Assembly (NCBI GenBank): GCA_030789695.1
Contig: CM061142.1
Coordinates: forward strand, 352,321,486 to 352,385,485
Source of the DNA: Scilla litardierei
Taxonomy: Eukaryota > Streptophyta > Magnoliopsida > Asparagales > Asparagaceae
Length of the DNA stretch: 64,000 nucleotides
Direction of reading: 5' to 3'
Shown here piece by piece: positions 47,912 to 59,316 of this stretch. Each line of letters begins with the position of its first letter. Within the stretch, counting starts at the first letter, position 1. The translations under genes were made by a program, and so were the position numbers. A model generated the notes under the pieces. It ran no database searches and was not told the origin of the DNA. It saw nothing but the letters and a program-made list of their open reading frames with translations.

Positions 47912-50330
47912 GTGTGGTTTTGGTTTGCACATTTCCTGCACGAGTCCTCTTTGACTCTGGTGCATCGATGTGCATTATTTCTCGGAGCTTCGTGGAGAGG
48001 CATTCCTTGTCGACGTCCCCTCTTCCCAAGAGTTGGAATATCGTTACAGGGAATGGCGTGGTCTCGGTGCATCGTGGTTGCAATTCTTGCTCGTTGGTGG
48101 TCTGTGGACATGAGCTTTTCGCTGATTTCATTGTTCACGACATCATCAACTATGATGCAGTTCTTGGGATGGACTGGCTTGCGAGCTTCTATGCTACGAT
48201 CGACTGTCGGAGGAAGAAGGTGGTGTTCGAGATTCCCGGACATCCAGTATTTGAGTTCAGTCGTGGTAGCAGTTCGCTAGGTCTTGTCAGATTTCGGGCC
48301 AGGCTGGTGGAGGCTGTGGCTATACAGATGGAGTTGGAATGGCCAGCTGTGGTGCGAGATTTTGGCGACGTCTTCCCCGAGGAGATGTCTGGTTTGCCGC
48401 CTGATCGAGCTCTGGAATTTTCTATCGATCTCGTTCCAGGTGCGCAGCCGATTTTGAAGGCGTCGTATCGTATGGCACCTGCAGAATTGGAAGAGTTGCG
48501 GAAGCAGTTGGATGAGCTGTTGCTGAAGGGTTATATTAATCCTAGCGTGTCTCTGTGGGGAGCACCGGTGTTGCTGGTTAAGAAGAAGGATGGTTCGCGT
48601 CGCATGTGCGTGGACTATCGGGAGTTGAATGCGGTAACCATTAAGAATAAATACCCGTTGCCTCGCATCGATGATATTTTTGATCAGCTTGGAGGTTCGA
48701 GGGTGTTTTCAAAATTGGATCTGAGAAGTGGTTACCATCCGTTGAAGGTGAAGAAGGGTGATGTTCCGAAGACAGCGTTCAGGACGAAGTATGGACACTA
48801 TGAGTTCGTGGTTATGCCCTTCGGCGTAACTAACGCACCCGCAGTTTTCATGAATCGATGAACCTGATTTTCTACGAATTTCTGGATAAGTTTGTCATTA
48901 TCTTTATTGACGACATTCTGATCTATTCGAAGTCGGAGGAAGAGCATGCCTCGCACTTAAGGACGGTGTTAGAGATTTTGAGGAAGCATCGGTTGTATGC
49001 TAAGTTTTCAAAGTGCGAATTTTGGCTGGATTGAGTTGCTTTTCTCGGGCATGTGGTGACTGGAGATGGTATTTCAGTGGATCCCGAGAAGATTAGGGCC
49101 ATCAGGGAGTGGCCTGTTCCGTCGTCTGCGTCTGAGATTCGGAGTTTCCTTGGACTTGCTGGTTACTATCGGCGATTCATTAAGGACTTTTCTCATATTG
49201 CTGAGCCAATGACCAGGTTGACGCGGAAGGATGTTACTTTTGTTTGGTCGGGTGATTGTGAGAATGCTTTTGGGGTTCTGAAGGAGAGGTTGACGACTGC
49301 CCCTATTCTTGTTGTGCCTGATCGCAGCGGTGGATTTGAGATCTTTTGCGATGCTTCTGGCAAGGGTCTCGGTTGTGTGTTGCATCAGCATGGGCATGTT
49401 GTGGCGTATGCGTCTCGTCAGCTTAAGGTTCATGAGAAGAATTACCCGACGCATGATTTGGAGTTGGCTGCCGTTGTGTTTGCTCTTAAGATTTGGAGGC
49501 ACTTCTTGCTGAGTGAGAAAGTGAAGATTTTCACCGATCGGAAAAGCTTGAAGTATATTTTCACTCAGAAGGAGCTCAACATGCGACAGCGTCGATGGTT
49601 GGAGCTTATGGCGGATTATGAGATTGATTTGCAGTATCACCCTGGCAAGGTGAATGTGGTTCCAGATGCTTTGAGTAGGCTTCCAGCGGTGATGATTTTG
49701 ACCTCGCAATGGAGATTGCAGCAGGATTATTACGAGTCTGGTGTGGAGATTGTTCTTCCTGGGGAGGCTTCGTCGTTGATGTACATGCAGGTACAGTCGA
49801 CGATTGTGGATCAGATTAAGGCTGGCCAGGCTGAGGACCCGAAGCTGGTGAGGATTCGGGAGCAGGTGGAAGCCGGTCTGCGAACTGACTTTTTGATTCA
49901 TGAGGATGGCTCGCTGATGTTTGGATCTAGGTTGTGTGTGTCCGCTGGGGATATCAGAGAGGAGTTGATGGTGGAGGCACACAGTTCGCCGTATTCTGTG
50001 CATCCTGGTGGCACCAAGATGTACCAGGATCTTCGTCTGAATTATTGGTGGCATTGTATGAAGAGAAGCGTGGCTCGGAGTGTAGCCAAGTGCTTGGTTT
50101 GCCAGCAAGTGAAGGCGGAGCATCAGCGTACAGTCGGGTTGCTACAACCGCTTCCGATTTCAGAGTGGAAGTGGCAACACATCACTATGGATTTCGTGAC
50201 TGGACTACCTCGGAGTCCGAAGCAGAATGACGCGATTTGGGTGATCGTAGATCGATTGACCAAATCTGTGCACTTTATTCCGTTCCGAGTGGGACAGTCC
50301 ACTGAGGCGCTAGCGAGGAGATATATGGAG
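47912..50330 (+). pseudogene. G2 protease, reverse transcriptase, RNase H and integrase N-terminal half
   Basis: Domains in order: aspartic protease ([20 protein letters not shown]), reverse transcriptase ([35 protein letters not shown]), RNase H ([39 protein letters not shown]) and integrase with an HHCC finger ([11 protein letters not shown] .. CLVCQQ) and the first catalytic Asp ([10 protein letters not shown]). Together these copy the RNA, degrade it and insert the DNA. Breaks: a one-base deletion near 48856 ends the first frame, and TGA at 49032-49034 sits where G1 has AGA. RNase H has Arg in FTDRKSL where G1 has the usual His. The coding frame meets the second putative intron after codon 50328-50330. 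Confidence 0.94.
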
Positions 50331-50401
50331 GTAAAATTCTTTTACTCTCCGTTTTATTCCCTTTTCCTAGTTTGGATAGTGATGTAACGTGAATCGTGTA
50401 G
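50331..50401 (+). other. Putative integrase intron (G2)
   Basis: GTAAAATTC..ATCGTGTAG, 71 nt, T-rich with CCTAG and TGTAAC words. It falls between codons (phase 0). Removal joins two Glu codons and leads straight to [16 protein letters not shown], the second catalytic block. Unspliced, the frame ends at TAA 50385-50387. Confidence 0.65.
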
Positions 50402-51218
50402 GAGGTTGTGCGACTTCACGGAGTCCCCGTGAGTATCGTGTCTGACAGAGACACGAGGTTCACATCTCAGTTCTGGCAGAGTTTGCAAAAGAGCTTGGGT
50501 ACGCGTCTGAGTTTCAGTACGGCGTACCATCCGCAGACGGATGGCCAGTCCGAGAGGACGATTCAGATTTTGGAAGACATGCTGAGGGCGTGCATGTTGG
50601 ATTTCAAGGGTTCGTGGGAGGAAATGTCGATCGCCATTGAGTTGGGATGACGTTGGGGATCGGGAGTTGTTGGGACCTGAGATGATCGTGGAGGCTGTGG
50701 AGATCGCCAGGAATATTCGGGAGAGGTTGAGGATTGCTCAGGACCGTTTTAAGCATTGGGCGGATGCTAAACGTCGTCCTTTGGAGTTTCAGCCGGGCGA
50801 CCATGTGTTCTTGAAGATTTCCCCGAATCGTGGTGTGATTCGTTTCGGGAAGCGTGGAAATTTGAGCCCGCGATACATTGGACCATTTGACGTTTTGGAG
50901 AGGGTTGGCGAGGTAGCGTATCGCTTGGCCTTGCCGCCATCTTTGGAAGGAGTTCACAATGTTTTCCATGTGTCGCAGCTTCGTCGATACATTAGCGATC
51001 CGTCTCATGCGGTGGATTTTTCGGAGATTACCGTTCGCCCCGATATGACGTATGACCAGCATCCAGTGCAGATTCTGGATAGGCGTCAGAAATCGCTTCG
51101 GAACAAGGTTGTCAATCTTGTGAGGGTGATGTGGCGACACGGCTCACCTGGAGAGTCTACTTGGGAGAATGAGGATGAGATGCGAGAGCGTTTCCCACTT
51201 TTGTTTCCGGACTCGTGA
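50402..51218 (+). pseudogene. G2 integrase C-terminal half and chromodomain
   Basis: Contains the second and third catalytic residues of integrase (SDRDTRF, then QTDGQSERT). After a deletion near 50618, the [19 protein letters not shown] block, [12 protein letters not shown] and a chromodomain-like end follow (VQILDRRQ .. [22 protein letters not shown]). Chromodomains steer insertion to chromatin. The 86-bp deletion, between two TGGGAGGA copies seen in G1 (55303-55310 and 55389-55396), shifts the frame; the first part stops at 50648-50650. Confidence 0.9.
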
Positions 51219-51251
51219 GTATTTGGAAATTCCGAGGACGGAATTTTTCTT

Positions 51252-51264
51252 AAGTTGGGGAGGA
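51252..51264 (+). other. G2 polypurine tract
   Basis: AAGTTGGGGAGGA directly before the 3' LTR. It is identical in G1 (56026-56038). Confidence 0.85.
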
Positions 51265-53767
51265 TGTAACGACTGCTTTTCATGTATCTGGATTTAATAT
51301 AATATAATATATGTTTTGGTGGATTTTCTCCTCATGTGTAGTTTTCGTCTCCGTAGCTTTCGTTTTCGATCGATTCGTCGTATTTTCTCGCTTCTTCCTT
51401 AGGATTGTCGATTTCGAAGTTTGTCATTCATGACGGACTTCATAACGGTCGTATCTAACTATTAGATCAGGCCTAGGAGTCTTACGAATCGATCCCGGGG
51501 CCCCGCGCTCCGTATCGGAACTTTTGGTGCTCATTAGCCGGTATAAGAAGGGGCACCGACCGACTAGATGACGATCCAGTCGGTCGGCAATCCTTCTTGG
51601 ACCGACTAGTTAGCTTTCTAAATTTCTCAAGAGTTACTGTTTATCGTTAGTCGGTCTAAGAACGTTGGTTGACCGACTAGGTTGCAAACTAGTCGGTCAT
51701 CAATGCTTCTTGAACCAACTAACTCATCATCTTAATTTTAGTTGAGTTACTGTTCACTCTTAGTCGGTCTAAGAACGTTCATCGACCGACTAGATGCTAA
51801 ACTAGTCGGTCAGTATTTGTTCATGGACCGACTAACTCTAAATCCTATTTTCGTTCAGGAGTTACTGTTTACACTTAGTCGGTCTGCGTTGGTCGACCGA
51901 CCGACTAGTTGCCAAACTAGTCGGTCAGTGGTTGCTCTTTGACCGACTAACCAGTGTTAAAACCCTAATTTCTGGGCAGCCGCCAGCACATCCTATTTAA
52001 ACCCAACCCAAACGATTTCTTCTTCTCCAACACGACCCAAAACCCTAAAATCTTCCCCCTTGAGCCCCCATCTTCCTCCAAGCTTAAATCCTTCATTCCA
52101 AGCCCTAAATCCATCATCCAAACCATCCATTCACCCTATCTACCTCTCATCTTCCTCAAAATCTCACCAAATCCATCAAAATCCCCAAATCCCCCAAAAC
52201 CCTAGTTTCCCCAAACTTCTCCTTTTGCTTCCAGATTTGATCCTAGGGTTCCCCGGAGTGTTTCTTCCGCCTCATCTCTGTAAGAAATCGATCTACCGTT
52301 GTTTTCATAACTTATTTATAATTTTGGTGAAACCCTAATTAATTTCATGTGTTTGGTGTTTGTTTCCTCCATAACAGCGATTTCCCCGTAGATTAGCATC
52401 CGTGAGACGAAGTGGTCGTCATCCCCGGTGCTAGGCAAGTGAAACTTGCCACTTAGGGTTTAGGCCATGTTTTAGGCCATTTTCTTGTTGTAGGCGTAAA
52501 AGAGGCTAGGCGACGAAATGATACTCGCCTAGGCGCAAATTTGGGAATTAGCTTGTCAACGAAGCTAGTTCCAACATATATCATGTTGCACACTTACCAT
52601 GTCATGTTTACTTTCCATTAACGGTACGCAATTTAAATGTCATGTCATTGCATCCTTAAGTGATACCGTGTTTGCGTAGCAACGCTACACCACTTGTGTT
52701 CCTGGCTCGTGACCAGAAGCGAGCATAATGAGTTGCTAACCCCAACGCTCGATATATTGAATTGTGAATTAAGAATGCGAGCTCATGTGCGGGGCAACCC
52801 CAGGCTCACTAGCTGAGTTCATTGTGCGGGGACCCTGGCTCCATTACGTGTGGGTATAGGGGGTGAGAGTTAAGCGGCCATTCAACTGGGTGTCTGTTTG
52901 ATCAATAACTGCAGTTGTAAGGCGTAAACTCTTTGGGGTGGGGTAGTGTTTAGTGCCGATCGGTCTGAAATGTTTACCATTCAGCGAAGGGCGTAAACAC
53001 CTACAAAAAACCGTGAAATGTGAAATGTGTTTAGTGCCGATCGGTCTGAAATGTTTACCATTCAGCGAAGGGCGTAAACACCAACAATGTGAATTGATTG
53101 AGAATGTTAGTAGCGTGGCTACTCTTGTCTTGTCTTGTCTCGATAATTGTTCTCTTGTACAAAATGTCTTGCCATGTTTTAAATTGTGCACTCATGTTAT
53201 AACTGCCATGTCATGCATACTAAACTGTTAGGTTGCTAGTTGCCTTACTTTCAGTTTCCTTGCCCAAGTCTTTTAGACTTGCTGACATGTGCCCCTTTAC
53301 TCTTTTGGGTGACACATGTTAGATCCTGAGCCTGAGTACCTTGTTGAGGACGAGGTGTTTGCTGATGCCGAGCCCGAGCTTGTGTTTGACGGGGAGTACG
53401 TGGACACTAGGGACCAGTCCTAGTGTCTTCGTTGTGTTTTACTTTTGTTAGACAGTTGTTTTGTTATCGGTGCGTAGCACCTGTACTTTGTTATGTCGTT
53501 GCTTTCGTTGGCCTTGTTCTGGGCCTTTAGACTCTTTTCTTTTAGCCTGGTGGCTTTTCTGGATGTTGGACTTATCTTGATGTGGGACAATTTGTGAGAT
53601 GTGGAATTTTATTTCAGTCTCTCCTTGTGTTATTATTGCTATTCTGTTGTGGTTACAGGGACCTGTTTATGTATTGTGGATGCTTATCGGGTTTGGGGCT
53701 TCACGGCTCCACTCTCGTGCGGACCTTTTCACGTCTCGCCTCCATTTTTGGGAAGCGGGTCGTGACA
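51265..53767 (+). repeat. Element G2 3' LTR
   Basis: 2503 bp, same features as the 5' LTR: array 51554-51951, TATA-like 51993-52002, putative intron 52280-52377, hairpins 52506-52571, tandem duplication 52946-53085. Confidence 0.95.
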
Positions 53768-55019
53768 GATCCCGAGAAGATTAGGGCCATCAGGGAGTGG
53801 CCTGTTCCGTCGTCTGCGTCTGAGATTCGGAGTTTCCTTGGACTTGATAGTTACTATCGGCGATTCATTAAGGAATTTTCTCGTATTGCTGAGCCGATGA
53901 CCAGGTTGACGCGGAAGGATGTTGCTTTTGTTTGGTCGGGTGATTGCGAGAGTGCTTTTTGGTATTCTGAAGGAGAGGTTGACGACGGCCCCTATTCTTA
54001 TTGTGCCTGATCGCAGCGGTGGATTTGAGATCTTTTGCGATGCTTCTGGCAAGGGTCTCGGTTGTGTGTTGCATCAGCACGGACATGTTGTGGTGTACGC
54101 GTCTCGTCAGCTTAAGGTTCATGAGAAGAATTACCCGACGCATGATTTGGAGTTGGCTGCCGTTGTGTTTGCTCTTAAGATTTGGAGGCACTTCCTGCTG
54201 AGAGAGAGAGTGAAGATTTTCACCGATCATAAAAGCTTGAAGTATATTTTTACTCAGAAGGAGCTCAACATGCGACAGCGTCGATGGTTGGAGCTTATGG
54301 CAGATTATGAGATTGATTTACAATTTCACCCTGGTAAGGTGAATGTGGTTCCAGATGCTTTGAGTAGGCTTCCAGCGGTGATGATTTTGACCTCGCAGTG
54401 GAGATTGTAGCAGGATTTTTGCGAGTCTGGCGTGGAGATTGTTCTTCCTGGGGTGGATTCAGCGTTGATGTACATGCAGGTACAGTCGACGATCATGGAT
54501 CGGATTAAGGCTGGCCAGGCTGAGGATCCGAAGCTGGTAAAGATTCGGGAGCAGGTGGAAGCCGGTCTGCGGACTGACTTTTTGATTCATGAGGATGGCT
54601 CGCTGAGGTTTAGAGCCAGGTTGTGTGTGCCAGCTGGAGATATTAGAGAGGAGTTGATGGTGGAGGCACACAGTTCGCCGTATTCTATGCATCCTGGTGG
54701 CACCAAGATGTACCAGGATCTTCGTCTGAATTATTGGTGGCATGGTATGAAGAGGAGCGTGGCTCGGAGTGTAGCCAAGTGCTTGGTTTGCCAGCAAGTG
54801 AAGGCGGAGCATCAGCGTACGGCCGGGTTGCTACAACCGATTCCGATTCCGGAGTGGAAGTGGCAACACATCACTATGGATTTCGTGACTGGACTACCTC
54901 GGAGTCCGAAGCAGAATGACGCGATTTGGGTGATCGTGGATCGATTGACCAAATCCGCGCACTTTATTCCGTTCTGAGTGGGACAGTCCACTGAGGTGCT
55001 AGCGAGGAGATATATGGAG
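53768..55019 (+). pseudogene. G1 reverse transcriptase end, RNase H and integrase N-terminal half
   Basis: Resumes G1's polymerase after G2, repeating GATCC. Contains the FLGL.SYYRRFI block, RNase H ([39 protein letters not shown]) and the integrase HHCC finger and first catalytic Asp ([10 protein letters not shown]). Breaks: a one-base insertion near 53957, TAG at 54408-54410 (CAG in G2) and TGA at 54975-54977 (CGA in G2). The last codon before the putative intron is 55017-55019. Confidence 0.93.
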
Positions 55020-55089
55020 GTAAAATTCTTTTACTCTACGTTTCCTTTCCTTTTCCTAGTTGGATAGTGATGTAACGTGAATCGTGCAG
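55020..55089 (+). other. Putative integrase intron (G1)
   Basis: GTAAAATTC..ATCGTGCAG, 70 nt, at the same phase-0 site as in G2. Confidence 0.65.
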
Positions 55090-55992
55090 GAGGTCGTGCG
55101 ACTTCATGGAGTCCCCGTGAGTATCGTGTCGGACAGAGACACGAGGTTCACATCTCAGTTCTGGCAGAGTTTGCAGAAGAGTTTGGGTACGCGTCTGAGT
55201 TTCAGCACGGCGTACCATCCGCAGACGGATGGCCAGTCCGAGAGGACGATTCAGATTTTGGAAGACATGCCGAGGGCATGCATGTTGGATTTCAAGGGTT
55301 TGTGGGAGGACCATCTGCATTTGGTGGAGTTCTCTTACAACAACAGCTTCCAGGCGAGTATTGGCATGGCGCCTTTCGCCGCTCTTTATGGGAGGAAATG
55401 TCGATCGCCATTGAGTTGGGATGACGTTGGGGATCGGGAGCTGTTGGGACCTGAGATGATCGTGGAGGCCGTGGATATCGTCAGGAATATTCGGGAGAGG
55501 TTGAGAATTGCTCAGGACCGTTTTAAGCATTGGGCGGATGCTAAACGTCGTCCTTTGGAGTTTCAGCCGGGCGACCATGTGTTCTTGAAGATTTCCCCGA
55601 ATCGTGGTGTGATTCGTTTCGGGAAGCGAGGGAAGTTGAGCCCGCGATACATTGGACCGTTTGACATGTTGGAGAGGGTTGGCGAGGTAGCTTATTGCTT
55701 GGCCTTGCCGCCATCTTTGGAAGAAGTTCACAATGTTTTCCATGTGTCGCAGCTTCGTCGATACATTAGCGATCCATCTCATGATGTGGATTATTCGGAG
55801 ATTACCGTTCGCCCCGATATGACGTATGACCAGCAACCAGTGCAGATTCTGGACAGGCGTCAGAAGTCGCTTCGAAACAAGATTGTCAATCTTGTGAGGG
55901 TGATTTGGCGACACGGCTCACCTGGAGAGTCTACTTGGGAGAATGAGGATGAGATGCGAGAGCGTTTCCCACTTTTGTTTCCGAACTCGTGA
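55090..55992 (+). CDS. G1 integrase C-terminal half and chromodomain (last exon, open)
   Basis: An uninterrupted frame of about 300 codons. It has the second and third catalytic residues ([16 protein letters not shown]), the block missing from G2 ([24 protein letters not shown]), the [14 protein letters not shown] block, [12 protein letters not shown] and the C-terminal chromodomain (VQILDRRQ .. [22 protein letters not shown]), ending at TGA 55990-55992. The region upstream is broken, so no whole polyprotein can be made from G1. It is the best-preserved pol segment in the window. Confidence 0.9.
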   Translation, partial: EVVRLHGVPVSIVSDRDTRFTSQFWQSLQKSLGTRLSFSTAYHPQTDGQSERTIQILEDMPRACMLDFKGLWEDHLHLVEFSYNNSFQASIGMAPFAALYGRKCRSPLSWDDVGDRELLGPEMIVEAVDIVRNIRERLRIAQDRFKHWADAKRRPLEFQPGDHVFLKISPNRGVIRFGKRGKLSPRYIGPFDMLERVGEVAYCLALPPSLEEVHNVFHVSQLRRYISDPSHDVDYSEITVRPDMTYDQQPVQILDRRQKSLRNKIVNLVRVIWRHGSPGESTWENEDEMRERFPLLFPNS

Positions 55993-56025
55993 GTATTTGG
56001 AAATTCCGCGGACGGAATTTTTCTT

Positions 56026-56038
56026 AAGTTGGGGAGGA
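56026..56038 (+). other. G1 polypurine tract
   Basis: AAGTTGGGGAGGA immediately before the 3' LTR. Confidence 0.85.
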
Positions 56039-58575
56039 TGTAACGACTGCTTTTCATGTATCTGGATTTATTATAATATAATATATGTTTAGTGGATTTT
56101 CTCCTCATGTGTGGTTTTCGTCTCCGAGCTTTCATTTTCGATCGATTCGTCGTATTTTCTCGTTTCTTCCTTAGGATTGTTGATTTCGAAGTATGTCATT
56201 CGTGACGGACTTCATAACGGTCGTATCTTACTATTAGATCAAACCTAGGAGTCTTAGCAATCGATCCCGGGGCCCCGCGCTCCGTATCGGAACTTTTGGT
56301 GCTTATTAGCCGGTGTAAGAAGGGGCACCGACCGACTAGATGACGATCCAGTCGGTCGGCAATCCTTCTTGAACCGACTAGTTGGCTTTCTAAATTTCTC
56401 AGGAGTTACTGTTTATCGTTAGTCGGTCTAAGAACGTTGGTTGACCGACTAGGTTGCAAACTAGTCGGTTGGCAATGCTTCTTTAACCGACTAACACATC
56501 ATCTAAATTTTAGTATCAGTACTGTTCATTCTTAGTCGGTCTAAGTTCATCTTTCGACCGACTAGTTGTTAAACTAGTCGGTTAAGTTTTGTACTCAGAC
56601 CGAATAATTCTTGGTTCTACTGTACATACGAGTTACTGTTTACTCTTAGTCGGTCTAAAAACGTTCATCGACCGACTAGATGCTAAACTAGTCAGTCAGT
56701 ATTTGTTCATGGACCGACTAATTCTAAATCCTATTCTCGTTCAGAAGTTACTGTTTACACTTAGTCGGTCTGCGTTGGTCGACCGACCGACTAGTTGCCA
56801 AACTAGTCGGTCAGTGGTTGCTCTTTGACCGACTAATCTGTGTTAAACCCCTAATTTCTGGGCAGCCGCCAGCCCAAACTATTTATACCCCTCCCAAACG
56901 TTTTCTTCTTCCTCCACTCGACCCAAAACCCTAAAATCTCCCCCATTGAGCCCCCATCTTCCTCCAAGCCCTATTCCTTCATCCCAAGCCCTAGATTCAG
57001 CATCTAAACCCTCCATCAACTCTATCTACCTCTCATTTTCCCCAAATTTCCATCAAATCCCCAAAATCCCCCAAAAACCCTAATTCTCCAAAACTTCTCC
57101 ATTTGTTTCCAGATCTGGTTCTAGGGTTCTCCGGAGGGTTTCTTCCGCTTCCTCTCGGTAAGAAATCGATCCCTCGATGTTTTCATAACCTATTTGTATT
57201 TTTATGAAACCCTAATGAAATTTCATGTTGTTTGATGATTGTTTCCCCTTAACAGCGATTTCCCCCGTAGATTAGCATCCGAGAGACGAACCTTCGTGAT
57301 CGTCATCCCCGGTGCTAGGCAAGTGAAACTTGCCACTTAGGGTTTAGGCCATGTTTTAGGCCATTTGCTTGTTGTAGGCGTAAAAGAGGCTAGGCGACGA
57401 AATGATACTCGCCTAGGCGCAAATTGGGGAACTAGCTTGACAACGAAGCTAGTTCCGACATTTAGCATGTTGCACAATTACCATGTCATGTTTAAATTCC
57501 ATTAACGGTACGCAATTTAATTGTCATGTCATTGCATTCTTTAAGTGATCCCGTGATTCCGTAGCATCGCTACAATACTTGTGTTTCCTGGCTCGTGACC
57601 AGAAGCGAGCATAATGAGTTGCTAACCCCAACGCTCGATATTGAATTGTGAACTAAGAAACAAGCTCCCGTGCGGGGCAACCCTGGCTCACTTGCTGGGC
57701 TCATGTGCAGGGACCCTGGCTTGTTTACGTGTGGGATGGGGTAAGGGTTAAGCAACCATTCAACTGGGAGTCTGCCTGATCAGCAACTGCAGTTGTAAGG
57801 CGTAAACTCTGGGGTGGGATAGTGTTTAGTGCCGATCAGTGTGAATGATGTACCATTCAGCTGAAGGGCGTAAACATCTACAAAACAACGTGAAACGTGA
57901 ATAGTGAATTGATTGAGATTGATAGTAGCTTGGCTACTCTTGTCTTGTCCCGATGATGTTCTCTTGTACTTGTTCTTCACCATGTCTTAATTGTGCACTC
58001 ATGTTATAACTGCCATGTCATGCATACTATAACTGTTAGGTTGCTAGTTGCCTTACTTTCAGTTTCCTTGCCCAAGTCTTTTAGACTTGCTGACATGTGC
58101 CCCTTTACTCTTTTGGATGACACATGTTAGATCGTGAGCCTGAGTACATTGTTGAGGACGAGGTGTTTGCTGACGCCGAGCCCGAGCTTGTGTTTGACGG
58201 GGAGTACGTGGACACTGGGGACCAGTCCTAGTGTCTTCGTTGTGTTTTACTTTTGTTTAGACAGTTGTTTTGTTATCGGTGCGTAGCACCTATACCTTGT
58301 TATGTCGTTGCTTTTGTTGGCCTTGTTCTGGGCCTTTAGACTCTTTCTTTTAGCCTGGTGGCTTTTCTGGATGTTGGACTTATTTTCATGTTGGACAATT
58401 TATGAGATGTGAGATTTTATTTCAGTCTCTCCTTGTGTTATTATTGTTGTTCCGTTGTGGTTACAGGGACCTGCTTATGTTTTATTGACGCTTATCGGGT
58501 TTGGGGCTTCATAGCTCCACTCTCGTGCGGACTTTTTCACGTCTCGCCTCCGTTTTAGGGAAGCGGGTCGTGACA
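56039..58575 (+). repeat. Element G1 3' LTR
   Basis: 2537 bp, TGTAACG..GTGACA, followed by TAAGT. Array 56327-56837, TATA-like 56879-56888, putative intron 57158-57255, hairpins 57390-57455. I see roughly nine differences from the 5' LTR in the first 250 bases, including two one-base deletions. Confidence 0.95.
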
Positions 58576-58580
58576 TAAGT

Positions 58581-59316
58581 TGTCAACAGATGTTGAAAGT
58601 GTTGAAGAGGTATGCTTTATTGAAAGTTTGATTGAAGACTATTTTGAGGCTGAGTATCAATGTGACTCTAACTATATTGATTATAATTTCGATGATATTA
58701 ACTAGTCTTATTTTGTCAAGGGCAATCACGAGAGACCAAGGGAAGCATGGGAACCAAGATTTAAACCATTGCCAGTTGGACTGCCACCACAACTATCCTT
58801 TGATATGGAGCATCCAAAGCTTGAGCTGAAGCCATTGCCAGACTACTTGAAATACTCTTTCCTTGGAAAAGATGAGACTTTTCCCATGGTAATATCCTCC
58901 AAACTGACACTTGAACAGGAACATTCATTGCTTTATGTACTTAGGAAACATAAAGGGGCCAGTGGATGGTCCATTGCAGACATCAAAGGTATAAATCCCT
59001 TAACTTGAACACATCACATTTTATCTTGAGGATGATGTAAAACTTACGTGTGAAATGCAACGTCGGTTGAGCCCGACATTAAAAGAAGTGGTAAAGGGGA
59101 GTTTCTTAGGTTACTTGATGCATGAATTATTTATCTAATCTCTGATAGTAAGAGGGTTAGTCCGACCCAAGTTGTCCCAAAGAAATCTGGTTTAACTGTG
59201 GTTAAAATAAAAATAATGAACTCATACCTATGTGAACCACCACTGGATGGAGAATGTGCATTGATTATAGGAAGTTAAAATCAAAAACAAGAAAAGACCA
59301 CTTTCCGTTGCCTTTC
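58581..59316 (+). pseudogene. Athila-type protease end and reverse transcriptase start (element F, continued)
   Basis: Continues the frame cut at 38918 with STDVESVEEVCFIESLI, then a stop near 58705. A later frame (58769-59008) has HPKLELKPLPDYLKYSFLG and ASGWSIADIKGI, the linker into Athila reverse transcriptase. Broken pieces follow (VVPKKSGLTVV near 59195; ECALIIG near 59255; DHFPLPF near 59300). The match ends near 59316, before the catalytic motif, so the element is truncated here. Confidence 0.8.

Larger units (their letters stand above)
44020..53767 (+). mobile_element. Element G2: complete Tekay-type Ty3/gypsy retrotransposon nested in G1
   Basis: LTRs 44020-46523 and 51265-53767 (2504 and 2503 bp), with a perfect target duplication GATCC (44015-44019 and 53768-53772). 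It has the same gene order and family as G1, so a relative inserted into G1's reverse transcriptase. It is about 9.75 kb. G2 has one nonsense codon in gag, one frameshift and one stop in reverse transcriptase, and an 86-bp deletion in integrase. Confidence 0.96.
38919..58575 (+). mobile_element. Element G1: Tekay-type Ty3/gypsy retrotransposon, interrupted by G2
   Basis: LTRs 38919-41457 and 56039-58575 (2539 and 2537 bp), with a perfect target duplication TAAGT (38914-38918 and 58576-58580). The order is LTR, tRNA-Ile-like primer site, gag, protease, reverse transcriptase (cut by G2 at 44019/53768), RNase H, integrase, chromodomain, polypurine tract, LTR. Without G2 it is about 9.9 kb. It carries three premature stops and two single-base frameshifts. 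It is inserted in F right after the protease. Confidence 0.95.
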
